Shown here: positions 1-17,766 of the stretch, in pieces
Layout: the number at the start of each line of letters is the position of its first letter
Numbering within the stretch: position 1 is the first letter of the stretch
From: Lepidonotus clava
Taxonomy: Eukaryota > Annelida > Polychaeta > Phyllodocida > Polynoidae
Direction: 5' to 3'
Assembly: GCA_936440205.1 (NCBI GenBank)
Contig: OW387145.1
Span: forward strand, 15,871,396 to 15,935,395
Length of the DNA stretch: 64,000 nucleotides
Notes under the pieces: model-generated
Told to the model about the DNA's origin: nothing
Database searches by the model: none
What the model saw: only the letters and a program-made list of their open reading frames with translations
Position numbers and translations under genes: made by a program

Positions 1-872
1 CCACACAGGCCACGCCCCCTGTGACTCCGCCCCTCGCCCCTAATCCGTCCCCGGTGCACCCCGCCTTCCCGACCCCACCCAGCCTCATAGAGAACTTCAC
101 GGCCCTGCTGTCGGCCACCAGGTCCGACCGGACCGCGGCAGGGTCAGGGGACGGACTAGTCGGTCAGGAGGCTGGGTTACCGTCAGGGTCTCCACAAGGT
201 CACACAACTCTACAGCAACAAGAACAACAACGAAACCTACAGCAACAACCTGCACAACAACATCAACAGCAACAACAACCTACACAACAGCAAGAACGTC
301 CAAACCCACCCAATGACGCACAGTCGTCTGACCTGGTGCTCAACTTTGACATCCTCCTGAACCGCTTCTACTACGAGGTGTTCCTCTGGATGTACGTCAA
401 CGTCATGCTCCATCCGCGGTCGTCGCCGCTGCGCGCGCGCCTCCACTTCCTGTCCCAGCGCGGCGGCGGGGGTCAGTCGGTGCAGGACGTGGCCCTCAGC
501 CTCCTCCTGGGCTACTTTAACGGCTTCCACCAGGGCCGCGCGCCGCTACTCACCAACATCCGCGCCGCGCTCGGCCGCATCGACGACGCCGCTACCACCG
601 CGTCGACGACTACTTCCGGTGAAACATGGCCACCGGAAGCGGAAATGCGTCGTCTCCGGGAGCTGTCGGTGGAAATGGGGATCCAGCTGAACCCGCGCCA
701 AATGCTGAGGACTTTCTCCACGGTGGTGCGGGACGTGGTGATGGGGCGCGGGCCACAGGGGGCCGCCCCTCAAAACACCGCCCCTCAGACTGCCGCCCCT
801 CCCACCGCCGCCCCTCAGAACACTACCACGCCCACCCAACTACCACCGTGTCGGTCCTACACTGCTGGGTAG
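1..872 (+). CDS. 3' coding part of an unrecognised Gln/Pro-rich protein (partial at left edge)
   Basis: The frame is open from the window edge to a TAG at 870-872, so the true start lies to the left. I do not recognise the product. The N-terminal part is Pro-rich, followed by a Gln/Asn-rich stretch (about 190-300) with runs of CAA/CAG. A conserved-looking helical block then follows (about 325-590; it reads LNFDILLNRFYYEVFLWMYV and continues with a long Leu-rich segment), and a second short helix begins MRRLRELSVEMG. The tail is a low-complexity Ala/Pro/Thr repeat (about 757-830). Codons in the helical block end mostly in G or C, like the confirmed exons nearby, which supports real coding. Proteins such as BAG6 have a similar make-up of disordered Pro/Gln tracts with helical blocks, but I could not match it and do not claim homology. 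It lies in the same direction as the RNF gene, whose own upstream exons are not visible. Confidence 0.55.
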   Translation, partial: TQATPPVTPPLAPNPSPVHPAFPTPPSLIENFTALLSATRSDRTAAGSGDGLVGQEAGLPSGSPQGHTTLQQQEQQRNLQQQPAQQHQQQQQPTQQQERPNPPNDAQSSDLVLNFDILLNRFYYEVFLWMYVNVMLHPRSSPLRARLHFLSQRGGGGQSVQDVALSLLLGYFNGFHQGRAPLLTNIRAALGRIDDAATTASTTTSGETWPPEAEMRRLRELSVEMGIQLNPRQMLRTFSTVVRDVVMGRGPQGAAPQNTAPQTAAPPTAAPQNTTTPTQLPPCRSYTAG

Positions 873-1662
873 GTCATAGGTCGTCGTGGGACCCTCGGTC
901 AGTTCTCCGGGGTGGGGAAGCATTGGTTTCAAATATCTGATTGCTAGCTATATCTTAATTAGGTATTAAGAAGGGCCATCGACCCCATGAAGCTGGGTCG
1001 TGTGAAACTTACTGAAAGGGACTATGGGATTGAATTATACCCACATTGTAGCACTGGGTTTGCCATAGAGGCTCAACTGGACATAGTAGATAGACAGAGG
1101 GCCCTAGGATTCTGTTTCGGTATATATTTGCGTAATGGGTATGTTTACAAGCAGTGGCCTCACGGGAGCAGTGTCAGTTATTCAGCTAGAATATCCAGAG
1201 GAATAGGTGACGGACAGAATGGTGTTGATGATAGGATTAAGTGTTCATAGGTATACCACCGCAAACTACTTTTCCATATATCAGTGTTTGATAAAGCGTC
1301 TAGAATCTTGCATTTCTGATTTTCTGTTTATTTTCTCTGCCTGCGTATATTGTTAGAATTCGGTTGTTTTGTTTTAGTTTTTACCAGATAATTGTCAGTA
1401 TCTATAAATACTGATTCTGTTATGGTTTTGGAATCCGAGTGTCTCATGGGTGACCAAACATATATTAGGCTCATTAAAAGGCGGGGAAAAAGAACGTAAA
1501 TGCAGTCTTTTTTCAGAGTATGATATTATAGGCATAGAAATAAACGCAATACCAAGTCATTTTAATGTAATTCTTTTACTCGAAAAGAAGAAAGGTACTT
1601 AGAAGAAAAGTAAAACTACCCATTGAGGTGCAGCCATTTTAAGCCTTGTCCTTGTCTTGCAG
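873..1662. other. Non-coding stretch between the first ORF and the RNF exon
   Basis: No convincing coding exon is visible. An AATAAA at 1539-1544 could end the transcript of the upstream ORF. The last bases (about 1641-1662) form a pyrimidine-rich tract ending in AG, the splice acceptor of the first visible RNF exon. Confidence 0.5.
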
Positions 1663-7047
<5,385 letters not shown>

Positions 7048-7220
7048 GCGACAGAGCAACGACTTTGTGAACCTTCCGCCAACCAGAACACGTAACACAG
7101 CCAGCTTGAGGCTGCTCGAGAACTGAAATAGCCGAGAAACGAACTGAACTTCTCAGTACAGAAAACCAGTTTCCAACGTATGCAGATCCCACTTTCTGGG
7201 GAGTTTAGACAAAAGGACAG

Positions 7221-7226
7221 AATAAA
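7221..7226 (+). terminator. Proximal poly(A) signal of the RNF gene
   Basis: AATAAA lies 174 bases after the stop codon and is followed by T/G-containing sequence. It would give a short 3' UTR. Confidence 0.5.
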
Positions 7227-9929
7227 CTGTCGATACTTGGGTGCAGCAGATGAAGCCGGAAAGCCGAGGCCCGATGTGTTCTCGTCAACAGTGTGCCCCG
7301 CCCCCTGCCCGTGGGCGTGGCCTGTGTAACCCCGCCCCCCGCCGGGCTGGGGCGGCCCCCTCAGCACGCTGCCTCCACTCCCCACAGCCCCGTCTGAAGC
7401 ACCTTTGGATTCTTAGTGTGCGAATCAATGCATATTTATCATGCAAAAAAAACAGTAGTTTCACAGACGAATCAGACCAGAAGACTTGATGCTCAGACCC
7501 CTTGGGTCTGACCTGTCATAATGCAAAGCCCCGCCCCTTTACTTCACCTCTCTCCACTGTCTGCACGGCCATTGGTTCTACGACCAGAAGGCCCCGCCCC
7601 CTTTCTCCCCTATTTGAGCGGTGGGCGTGGCCAGGTCGTGAAATGTAGGCGGGGTCACCGCGTGAATATTGTCCGTCAGTGAAGCGTGCAGTTAGTGTTT
7701 TGAGTGTAGTCCTGTGTGTATCGGACCGTGTCGTCACAGCTCACTAATCAGAGCGCTGCTGGGGACCAAGTTGACGACGACTACGGCCAGTACCCGCGAC
7801 TACTACAACTACTACTACTACTACAACTACTCCCACTACTTCTCCCAGTACTACTGATGTTCACACTGAGACCTGTCGGATCGATGGTGCTTCCCAAAGA
7901 TATAGGAGATTCTTCAGCACTCAGAAGTCAGCGGACCACCAGATCAGATTATACAACAGAAAATAGATTATTATTCTTATTATTTCACAAGGAGTAAATG
8001 GATATTGTTGTAAGAATTAATGACATATTTGATATTGTATCCAGCGAAACTGAAATGCGAAACTGAAACTGAATTTGATGATAATGACAATGCTAGTAAC
8101 AATTTTATGGCAATTATTATGATTATTTTGTTCAGGGTATGTTCACCCTGAGATTGTTAGATCTGTCAATAGCAAGTTTCAGAAACCAAACTGCTTCAGG
8201 TAACCATAACGTAACGTATCTTGTGTCTCAGCTTTCCATTCATTTAAGAAATATATCATCATAAGTATGCTTTCATGCCTCAATCATTGATTAACATTTA
8301 CATAGATTTTACCAAATTTCGCACTCGTAGTCTCGTATATTACCAAATACTAGCGTTAGTGTATCGAGATGCGTTGAGGTTACTGAAACTTGCTAATCGC
8401 AGCCAGTAGGTGTGGCCTTAGCACGTCCGTCACATCTAGTAGGCGTGGCCTAACCTTGGCCACACCCACAGGGCGTGGTCAGGGGCAGGCGTTAGGGTAA
8501 TAATAATGAGAATGATACTGCACACAATCTGTATTCTGTTGAGTTGTGCCATTAGTTGATTTCTGTTTTTGTGCCATTAGCTTTAGTATCGTTAATGAAT
8601 GTGCTCCCGCACCAGAGCCCAACCTCCCTAAGAATAATTCCCCTGCAATTTAGTGAATGAATACGGTCCGTCGACCGCTCAATGAATCCTCAACAGCCAC
8701 TCCCTGTTTTTGTTAAGTTTCATTAGAATATTGAGTGGCCTAATTTGTATAGTAGAATGTTGCTTCTTGGTTATTAACGGAGTAGCTGTACAATGAATGA
8801 GGTCCTGGTATCTTTCATGGCCTTTTTAATACATCACTTCACGCAGATACTCATGTCTAGGTATTATTTGTACATTAAGCGCTCGCCTTACTTTGGGTTG
8901 TTAGTAAAACGCCCCAGACTTCTATTGGTTAGGTTATTTACGTACTTGCCTTGGGTTATTATTCTAATTATCGTTATATACCTCACTCTGTGCTTTATGC
9001 CGCTCAGCCAGCCTTCTCCCGGTGAGCAGCCTTCAGCTCACCCTGCTATGCCCCTGTCTACATGAGTTGCTCAATATGGGAGAGCACTTCAGTAACGAGG
9101 TTTGGACTAGTAAGGCTGCTATGGTTACCAAGGAAAACTTACACAATATAATGATATTACAGTAGTACATTGAGCGGATGTTCTTAATGTGTTTCCATAG
9201 TAGCCCGGAGGTCGTTCCTGCAAAAAAAAAGTGTTCTCATACTATGTGACTAGTTCATTTGTTGGCCGTGGTGGCGCCCCCTGCCGCCGGTCATCGTGTT
9301 AGCGTTCAACCATCGGGTGTGTGGGGCAGGCGTTAGGCCATGTTCCTCTTCACACCGACTTGGCCAGTTCGTAGATACCCTGTAGGGCCATGCCCGGGGT
9401 GCCTTAGTTTCTCCCGTTCCCAGCAGAGGCCGCTTCTTGAGTTAGCTTTCAATCCATGTTCAGGTAACTCCTGACATACAGTGATTTATTTTTGCAGTAG
9501 CTTACGAAAAAGATAATTTATCAGAATCCCATTAGATTGTCATATAATTCATCCAAACGCCCGTATGTTCTAAAACTCAAGATTTTACCAGAAGACGATT
9601 CCCATGTCAACAGTACAAGGTATTTGATACCGCAAAATAACCGCAATACTTATAAGTAAAACCCGCACAAATAGTCATTGTTTCACGTCGCAGATCCCAG
9701 CACTCAATCCTCAACCCGTTATTTTTATATCCCCTCAGCACGGCTTGACCCCCCACCCCTCCAACCCCGCAGGCAGCTTATAACCAGTATTGATATAATC
9801 GTTTCACGCATTGGAAGCCTCAGTCACTGGCATCAGTATAGACTAGAAGCTAAGAAGTCGTTAACAGACAGTACAGGGGTGAGAAGAGCCGACTTGGCGA
9901 GTAGTGAGCTGCTCAGTGCTTTAGGGACA

Positions 9930-10310
9930 GGTCAACAGAACTGCTCAGTAATAAGTAGGTCATAACCACCACGTCAGTCCCCGGAGATGCTCCTCTTCAG
10001 TAAGTAGGTCAGCTTAATCACCTGTCTACAAACCCCGTTGATCTGCTCACACACCCTCTTCAAGGAATTAGGTCAGCAATATTGTTCTTTTTTATTAACG
10101 ACAATCTTGCAGGTCACAGTTACTGCTATCGAAATATGATCTGTGAGCCACCCCACAGCTTCCTACGGAGACAATAAGTCATTGACCTGTTCACCGCAGT
10201 TTACTGATGTCTTTGATCTACTCACAATAGCTCACTGAGAAAGTAGGTCATTGACTGACTCACGAAGCACGTTGAGAACGTAGGTCATTGACCACTCACC
10301 AAAGCTTATT
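9930..10310 (+). repeat. Degenerate tandem repeat with AGGTCA half-sites and three IR-1 motifs
   Basis: About six diverged units of roughly 45-70 bases share the theme GTAGGTCA followed by a CTCAC-containing part. Three of them contain an inverted repeat of AGGTCA with one-base spacing: 10176-10188 (AAGTCATTGACCT), 10245-10257 (AGGTCATTGACTG) and 10282-10294 (AGGTCATTGACCA). IR-1 of this half-site is the known binding form for FXR/RXR and ecdysone receptor/USP heterodimers. Binding here is inference. Confidence 0.55.
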
Positions 10311-11118
10311 TTTGCGGTTGGATTTAAAATGATGACAGTTGTTCCTCTATTGGTGGTACCGTAATCCGCTTTCCCTGGATTATATCATAGGCTCCGTATC
10401 GTATTTGTCTGGAACAGTTCCGCTTGAAAGTTTTCACTTGGCGGTAGTTAGGCTCTCCACACTAGGCCCTTATCCAAAGACCTGAGTGATGGTACTTATG
10501 AGACAACATATGATTATCACTTACTGGTTACTGACGACACTGAGCAAAGGACCTCAGGTCAAAAGGGGTCAAGGCCACGTCAACTTGAGGTCAATTCATG
10601 TTACATGTATACTACGCTGTCAAAGCAAACATCATAAAGTTCATTATTATTGTATTAATGCAGTTTAAGATGCAATGTAAATTGTAGATGAAATTCATAT
10701 AGTAGCATTCCCAAAGTATTTTGTTTATGTTAACAGAATATGTGATTAGGTAATTTTTAACTTTACATGCATGTATTTCATGTACCAAAGCTTCAGGGAG
10801 TAAACACTATTGCCATGCAGTACATAGCGACGTTGTCGCCTCCACTTGTCGCAAATAATTATATTGGGTGTGTGTGAATGCAATTTAGATGTATCTGTAA
10901 TATAGTTCACCCGCATCATTCTTCTAACTGCTAAAGCATTCGTTTCACATTACATTTGCAAGTTTCTTTATTTTTTTCAAATATGTTAGAATATTTGGAT
11001 GTACGAATTATGCTATCAAAGTACAATCACCCAGTCATGCCTGTATCCAGTTTGACTTTTTTCACCTACATTCCTCTGCGCCGGACGAACTGATCAAACG
11101 TATAATATATAACTAACG

Positions 11119-11345
11119 CAGAGATGCCACTTATCTCATTTTTTGTTACAAGTCCTACTTTTTGTCAATTTAAGTTACTCATCCATCTCTTATCTCTGTA
11201 ATAGAATATTGTTGCTCTAGTTCTAAGCTGTCTAAGTGCAACTTTGGTGTCAGAACTATTCTTCATGCTCACTTTCCTCCTAGTTGCTACTAGAGCAAAA
11301 GTAGAAGTGTTTTCTACTTTTCATTAGTCTGGCGTGGCATCTCTG
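11119..11345. mobile_element. MITE, CAGAGATGCCAC family, copy 1
   Basis: The ends form a perfect 12-bp terminal inverted repeat, CAGAGATGCCAC at 11119-11130 and its complement at 11334-11345. It is 227 bp with no coding capacity. The same ends occur at 43101-43292 and 49089-49298. CAG-starting ends suggest a hAT-type relative. I see no clear target-site duplication. Confidence 0.7.
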
Positions 11346-12597
11346 AATCAGGGTTTAAAACTTTTCAGGATTTTGGTATCACCATAATGTAATGCCTGTG
11401 GTTTCCATATAAGATACCCAGCTGATATTCTGTCAAAATGAGGGAACATGCCCAGAAGGTATTCCGAACCGACGCAGAGGTGTAGAGTAAAAAGTCCGAC
11501 TGTCACTCATGTCCCTAGGGCTACCCCGAGAAACGCTCACTGCCTTTCACCTGCTCCAAATTGACAGAAATTTACTAATCTCTGACTGCACCAGAGCATG
11601 TCTGTTGGTGCCAGTTCTCATCAGTTCTCGTTATTATCATTGTGTAAATTATTAGTGAAGAGGGTGATCTTCAGACCAGAACCAAAGTGCAGTGGGTGGT
11701 GATGGGGCTGCCCGCCATAACACATCTACCTCCTGAGCTTTTAGTGCTCGTGTATATGTTGAGACTCGTGTGGGTTGTGTTCTATTGCAGTCATAGTAAA
11801 AAATACTGATTATAATATTGATACAGCGTGAATGTGGTTTTACTTGGTGTATACCATTTTCTCGGCCGTTGTTTCCTTTCTCCCCGTTGGAGGGAGCTAC
11901 CACATTATTCAGCGGACACAGTCCAGAATTCATCATGGCGGCACACGGCAAGGTGGCGCGCGTTCCTCCCGACTGCTACCTGTGTGGTCTAAAAGTCGTC
12001 TGCTGCCGACCCACAGACGCTGCTTCAGTGTGTACTTCCCCATGTTTGTTTGCATGCCATGTTGTCTAGGGGTCCGGGCATGGTCAGCACACACATTTAT
12101 CAAGACAGTGCCCGTAGCCTTTTAATACATAATTCCCTTTTGTAGCATGTAATTTTGAAGCTCTTGATGCTCGTTTGATACTCTAAGGAAAGGACAGAAT
12201 TACCTGGAGCTTGAGATAGTATGAGTGAACTAAAACAAATCATAAGTGGATCGCTTTTTCCAACTCTTTACTATTGTAAACCCTTTCTTTTTCACAGTAT
12301 GACATCAGTTCTTCTTATTGACATGACAACATTCCTAGGTAATTGTCAAATGTTTGTGCTTAACTCAAATGTACTAAACTTGTGATATTATTGTTTGCCC
12401 CATTGAAGAAATGTACCCAGTCTGTTTTTGTGCCCATCCTAGCCGTGTGCCCGTGTGGGCGTCCTGTGTAACGTGTCTGTCTGTGTGTCCGGTTGTCATG
12501 GCGCCCGGGAGGCCCCGGATGATGGCGCGCGTGGCAGCAGTGTGCAGCACCATGGCTTGTCTCGAACTGACCCCATGTAGAACCAAGAGACGCTACC

Positions 12598-12603
12598 AAT
12601 AAA
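12598..12603 (+). terminator. Distal poly(A) signal
   Basis: AATAAA is followed about 30 bases later by a T/G-rich stretch (about 12630-12650), the usual layout of a cleavage and polyadenylation site. It is the best candidate for the far end of the RNF transcript on this strand. Confidence 0.5.
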
Positions 12604-13811
12604 CTCTTGTAGCTTTTCAGCAAACAAACCTGGTCTTTTGTCTTGTACGTCTTATTAATTGGGATTTTCTAGAATCGATGGGAATAGGTTTCCCCAATTA
12701 GTATAATTTGCTTAACAATTTATCACCCTTGGATCAGTGTTACCATAACAATCCCCGGTAGGCCTATATAAATGTAAAGGAATATTTGAAAAATTACATT
12801 CAGTAGAATTTAGATCTACCTTAAATGATGCGTTGTTAATCAAACATTAAACAGCTGGTTTGGAAACGTCTATTAACAGTGCTAATTACATTGGTTAGGT
12901 GTTTTGGGCCTACTATTCTCCTGCACCATGACTAATGTCAAAAACAAGGACAAAGATAGGCTTATAGAAAGCCTCGGTCCTAACCATACAATGCAACCTA
13001 CCTCCCACCAAGCCTTCAAAGCGGAGCATTGGTAGTCAACTAGTCCATCTATAGTAAATTTTATTGCATCATAAATATTCAGACCGTCCAAAAGCCTTTT
13101 TCATAGAGCAGTGCCGGACAAACACGGCTTTCTTTTTTCCACAACTTAAAATTCCTGACCGCCAAGTCAAGTAGTATATGAAATGACGACCTGGAGACAA
13201 ATTCGCCAGGTGGCGCCCCGATCAGTATAGTCAGCATGTGTCCAGGGGGCGACAGTGGTGCGATCTGTAGCATTGAGGGGTGCATGCAGGTTGCTACAGT
13301 TACAGACACTACAAGTAGAATAGGCCTATAGGGAAATGAAATGATCAAAAATGGATAATTTTCCAAGCTGAGTAACGTTTGAAGTAGGCATGTCAACATG
13401 TCAAATGTTCGCATAGGAATTATTTGAGTACCTTTATCATTGTTTTGATAAAATTGATAGTGGTTCAAATGGTCATTTTTGAATTCCCGTCAGCCTAACT
13501 CAAATTTGTGGCCATGCATTTACATGTGTTTTATATCAACATATCAAGACTTTCAAATTTCTGATTTTAGCTAAATATTAAATTATATCTATTCATAATT
13601 ATGGGAAATTAAGCATGACAACATGGTGATACGAGCATTATCAACTGTTGTCTATCAATATAGATTTAAATCATCGTTTGGTATTTATTAAAGAAAATAA
13701 ACCGATTTCTCGTGTGGAATCCATGAATGTTAGAGAGGGATTACGGAAATGTATACATAACAGTATTTTATCACCCATCTGCAAGTTTTACCATTAGAAA
13801 ACATTGTTATT

Positions 13812-13827
13812 GGGGGGGGGGGGGGGG
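13812..13827 (+). repeat. Run of 16 G
   Basis: An uninterrupted guanine homopolymer, able in principle to form a G-quadruplex. Its exact length is also prone to sequencing error. Confidence 0.85.
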
Positions 13828-13894
13828 CGTTGCCGTCGCTGTGTCGAATATAAGAAACACCAACGTCTCCTGTCGTTTTTGCTAGTATGGTCTC

Positions 13895-14056
13895 ATATTG
13901 ATTTAAGAAATGCTCGTGTCCCATGTCGAATTTAAACATGCCCATGGTCCCTAACGTTGTCGTTAGTGAACGGCCACGTCGTCCTTTTAATTTAATAATT
14001 AATTAAAATGATTAAATTCAATAATTAATAAATGTCCATGTCGCCCTGTCTTCTGG
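13895..14056 (-). repeat. Worn repeat related in inverted orientation to 16790-16990
   Basis: The words TTTAAGAAATG, CATGTCGAATTTAA and CATGGTCCCT here are the reverse complement of words repeated at 16790-16990. The rest is AT-rich low complexity. Confidence 0.4.
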
Positions 14057-14502
14057 GTCTGCTTCCATATTATTTGCCAAGCCGAATCTAAGTTCCTATA
14101 TTACCTGATTTACCAAACATGTTGTCTTGGTCTAAGAAAACAAAGGATTGTAATCATGCATACAGGAAGAACTATGGCTATGGCTTTTTGCTCCAGCCCA
14201 CCCCCCACCCGTTATGTATCCTTCCACCTCGGTGTACATGAATGGCAGCCCACCGCATGCTGTTCCGCGAAGCAGTAGGCGCGGCCGAGCCGGCCCGCCA
14301 ACCCGCACCACCTACCACCACCACCACCCACCACCAGCAGGCCACCACTCCTCCAGCGGCACCACTCTGGCCAGGACCACTTAACGACACAGAGGACAGC
14401 ACACAACCAGGTGCGACCACTACCAGCGGACCGGCCGGCCGGCGGCTCGACCAGCGACCACCGGCCGCCAAGAGGAGTAAAGAGAAGGGAGAGAAGGGGA
14501 CT

Positions 14503-14513
14503 ATATATAAAGG
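14503..14513 (+). promoter_or_regulatory. TATA-like element in a GC-rich island (possible promoter)
   Basis: TATATATAAAG lies in an otherwise GC-rich 400-base stretch (14240-14660). A start site about 30 bases downstream would fall near 14535. No coding exon follows that I can recognise, so this may be a non-coding promoter, an enhancer or chance. Confidence 0.25.
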
Positions 14514-16789
14514 GTAGTGAGGGCGGCACGGGGCTGCCACGCCCCAGTCCCCAAGGTACCTGTGTCATAACACTTGGAGGAAGATGGGTGCGACCTGCCT
14601 ACCCCTACCTGTAGGCAGCGCAGCGGGGGTAGGGGACGGAGGGCAGGGCAGGTGAGAGAGAGGGATGTGAAGGACCAAGAGGGAACAGGAGCTTGGACAT
14701 AACCAGGTAGGTTAAACACCGTCAGGAGTGTAGCAAGGAGTTCCTTTATACTGGTTAGGATGTAATATATGGGGAATTAATAGTCTACGCACAGCGCAAG
14801 TAATATATATGTATATATGTAGTTATTTCTATACTCACGTATACGGGAAATTGTGAGCGACGTGATGCCCGTTAGCTTTAAAGTAGAAACTATTTAAAGA
14901 GACTCTTGTCTTCAAAAGAGAAACATAATAGGTGATTTCCAGCCTACGGTTCAGTCAGTACATTTTCTTAATTTCTTTTTTTAATTGAATGTGAATCTAT
15001 TACATTCAGGCATGAAAGGGAAATACCAATGACTGTCTATTATTAGAACATTCCTATTCGACTGCCATGAGTAATTACACACGATGCCTTCCGTCTGATA
15101 ACATGACTAAATCATCGGGGAGCCGTGCTATTCATAACTCTACAACTTGTAAATGATTCTCCAGATTGAGTTGTTTTTCACACCAGCCAATTTACCTCGT
15201 CCCTATATCTATAATTAACACCAGATAATTAACACCAGCTCATTATTCAATCGAAGCAAACAAGGCTATAAAGAGGAGGAATGGGAGGGTGTTTACGTGA
15301 AGTTTCCAGTAAATCCTGCTGAAACATACAATTTGATAAACATTTTTAAAGAAACATGTTTGGAAGAAGTTTAAAAGCATATTTAATTTTCCTTTTTATT
15401 CATTTCCCTATTCACAAGCGATAACTAATGATCTTCCATCCTTATCAGTGTATAATGGGTTTTGAAACATCTAATATAGGCCTACTGTTTGTGGCGCCAG
15501 CCTTGGGCTACATTCAAATTAAGACATCTTTTGATTTTAATGTAACTACTGTTTTTTAATGGAAATTGTCTTTGTTTTTTAAATCCCTTTATAAGTAATA
15601 ATTTGAAAAAGCTGATTTTTTTGGCCAAAGTTCTTTTGAATATTTATAACGGTTTGCATACACTTACATTAGTGTGAAATTGATAGGATTGGAAGATAAC
15701 GATAATCCCATAAAATTGATGATTGATTTACGTTTCAGACAAGATATTACTGTTACGATCCATGCACATTCAATTTAGTAAGAATGGAAGGTGTTTGATG
15801 TGGTTTAGGTTCATATATCATATATCATCAAAGACGAAAATTAGACGAACGCAATTATTTTTACAGCTTTTTGAATTTGCAGATAAATGTCAAAGAATAG
15901 TATTGCTTTGGAGTTGCTTAACTAAAGTTAAGTTTATAAGCCACTCTCATTATAGTGGCCGGTTTTCCATATTTCTTTTCGATAAATTCAAGCTTTTTAA
16001 ATGTAAATTTTGGCCTAAAAGTCACCAACAGGACACTTAAATGTTGTCCATGTCGCGCCCCTCCCCATTCCAACATCCTAGATCCACCACTACATAGAAC
16101 AATCATCATACCGAGGACCAATTATAGGTATCGATACACTAAGGAAGTAAGTACATGCACATCAATGTGTAGGTGACTTCCGACCCTTGACGGGGAGGTG
16201 GGTCTCAATAGTTAACTGGTTAATGTACAATTAAAAGAAACGCCATGATCGCACCTTGGTAAAAATAACATTATCACGTGTACACTTTAAGAAATGTGCT
16301 ACATGTATCTAACCTCACCATATTTTTACATCCGCTTTTCTATGTCACCATTTCACTCATTTATAGGATACCATTTTAACAGTGTTTTTTTATGTCGCTG
16401 TATCAAAGTTAGGCGTCAGGGATGACTCTTATAAAATGGCAGCGTTTAGAAGGTCCGGCATGTTGGCATTACCCATTGGTTTACATAAGCTCTGTTTGTG
16501 ATCTGTGGCAAAGGTTTACCTATAATTCTGATCCGGAGACCCAGGTCGTGGTGGGGCCATGGCACCTTACACTAACTTACATCGTACTCAGCTGGACTGA
16601 TTGAGTCGGGTTGGAGCAGTTGGTGCATGTGACCTTATAGGCTTAAGGAATATTTATACAAGTTCAACCCGTTGGCTCCACAGTAGTCAAGCTTAATATA
16701 TATTGTCTGACCCTGAAGCCCATGTTGTTGTAGCAGTAGGCGTCATGTAGAACTGGCTAAGCCATTTTCCTGTACTTAACCTTAGGGCC

Positions 16790-16990
16790 CTAGACCCTTA
16801 AATTCGACATGGCCATTTCTTAAAATGGACATGCGACATAGGGCTTAGTGACACGAAGAAATAAATAACGACATGACAGGGACCATTTCTTAAATTTGAC
16901 ATGAGACCTGAGAAGTTCTTGGAGGCGACATCAGATATGGGACGTTAGCTGACAAGGGACATAATGATTTCTTAAATTTGACATGCGACA
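16790..16990 (+). repeat. Three imperfect repeats of an ATTTCTTAAATTTGACATG word
   Basis: Copies at 16812-16837, 16883-16906 and 16967-16990 share ATTTCTTAAA followed by GACATG. Spacing is 70-85 bases, suggesting a decayed tandem array. Confidence 0.55.
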
Positions 16991-17418
16991 GTGGTACCCC
17001 CGATCAAGGACCCCAACCTCCTGTACTCGCCACATAGAATTGATCCTTCATGATAAATTAGCGATTCTAGTATTCAAAAGTAAATAATTTAACGAAAGGT
17101 AATGAAGAAAATATCCTAACACCTGATGAAAAAAAGCATATTGTAGAATCTAACTAAACATAACAATGACAATTTTTTCCAGTATCACAAAGAACACTGC
17201 AAATCCTCATATGATAAGCTTTTAGTCTCTAAAAGATCACTATAGGGCATATAGAAATAGTTATAATTTGCTCAGCACCGAGCACCCACTTGGCGCACGT
17301 TAATGCAGTGTATGCCCAGCTCTACGTATACGTTGAAAAGGACCTCACTGGAGGATTACGTCATAAACTAATTTCTCAGGAATAGTGGTTATTCAAAGGT
17401 GTGCCTCCAGGACAGCTG

Positions 17419-17606
17419 TTGAAATACAGAGGATGCTGGTTGAAATGATAGCATTTATTAGCTTAGATGACAGTTAACTGTTCGCGCGACGCGCCATGTT
17501 GTAAGTGGAACTCTCCGGTACTCGCCGGGAACAGGCTGGTGACCAGCGAAAGTCAAACTTCATCCATTATCGCTCAGAGCGACGAAGAGCAGGTAAACAC
17601 AACACA
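17419..17606 (-). repeat. 3' LTR of the Ty3/Gypsy element
   Basis: On the minus strand the 188-bp segment begins TGTGTTG directly after a purine tract and ends CAACA, the TG...CA form of an LTR, and it holds an AATAAA near its end. It is short for an LTR, and its right-hand partner is not visible, so limits are inferred from one copy. Confidence 0.6.
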
Positions 17607-17766
17607 TCTCCCTTCTTTAGAAAGTACATTTGTCACCGTGCGGGAGATACATGAAATACACATAAACCTTAAAGTGTACATTATGAACATGTAAACTAGT
17701 AGAAATAGTTTTAGACAAAATACCGATGTTACAACATACCAGTACTTAAAACTTTACCACGACTTT

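Larger units (their letters stand above)
7227..12597 (+). other. Possible long 3' UTR of the RNF gene, or spacer
   Basis: No other gene is seen here. Vertebrate RNF38 has a long 3' UTR, and the distal poly(A) signal at 12598 would make this region its equivalent. Short GC-rich patches carry GC and CACCC-type boxes (about 7510-7640 and 8400-8490). Small ORFs in the region lack any recognisable domain and are probably chance. A MITE (11119-11345) and a degenerate repeat (9930-10310) lie inside. Confidence 0.35.
12604..17417. other. Spacer without recognisable genes
   Basis: The DNA is mostly AT-rich with no conserved coding pattern. It contains a 16-base G run (13812-13827), an AT-rich low-complexity palindromic patch (about 13985-14030), a GC-rich island with a TATA-like motif (14240-14660) and a short worn repeat (16790-16990). 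Half of a hAT-like end is visible near 16050-16095. ORFs in the GC-rich island overlap on both strands and look like composition effects. Confidence 0.5.

Noticed and set aside
626-940. 104-codon frame overlapping the first gene
   Set aside because: Shadow of the GC-rich coding frame that ends at 872.
13079-13468. 129-codon minus-strand frame
   Set aside because: AT-rich, no conserved pattern, no splice or codon support.
14178-14568. Overlapping 118-120-codon minus-strand frames
   Set aside because: Composition effect of a GC-rich island; both strands are open and no domain is seen.
16040-16100. hAT-like short transposon
   Set aside because: Only one end (TAGATCCACCACTA) is visible; no partner end or target duplication.
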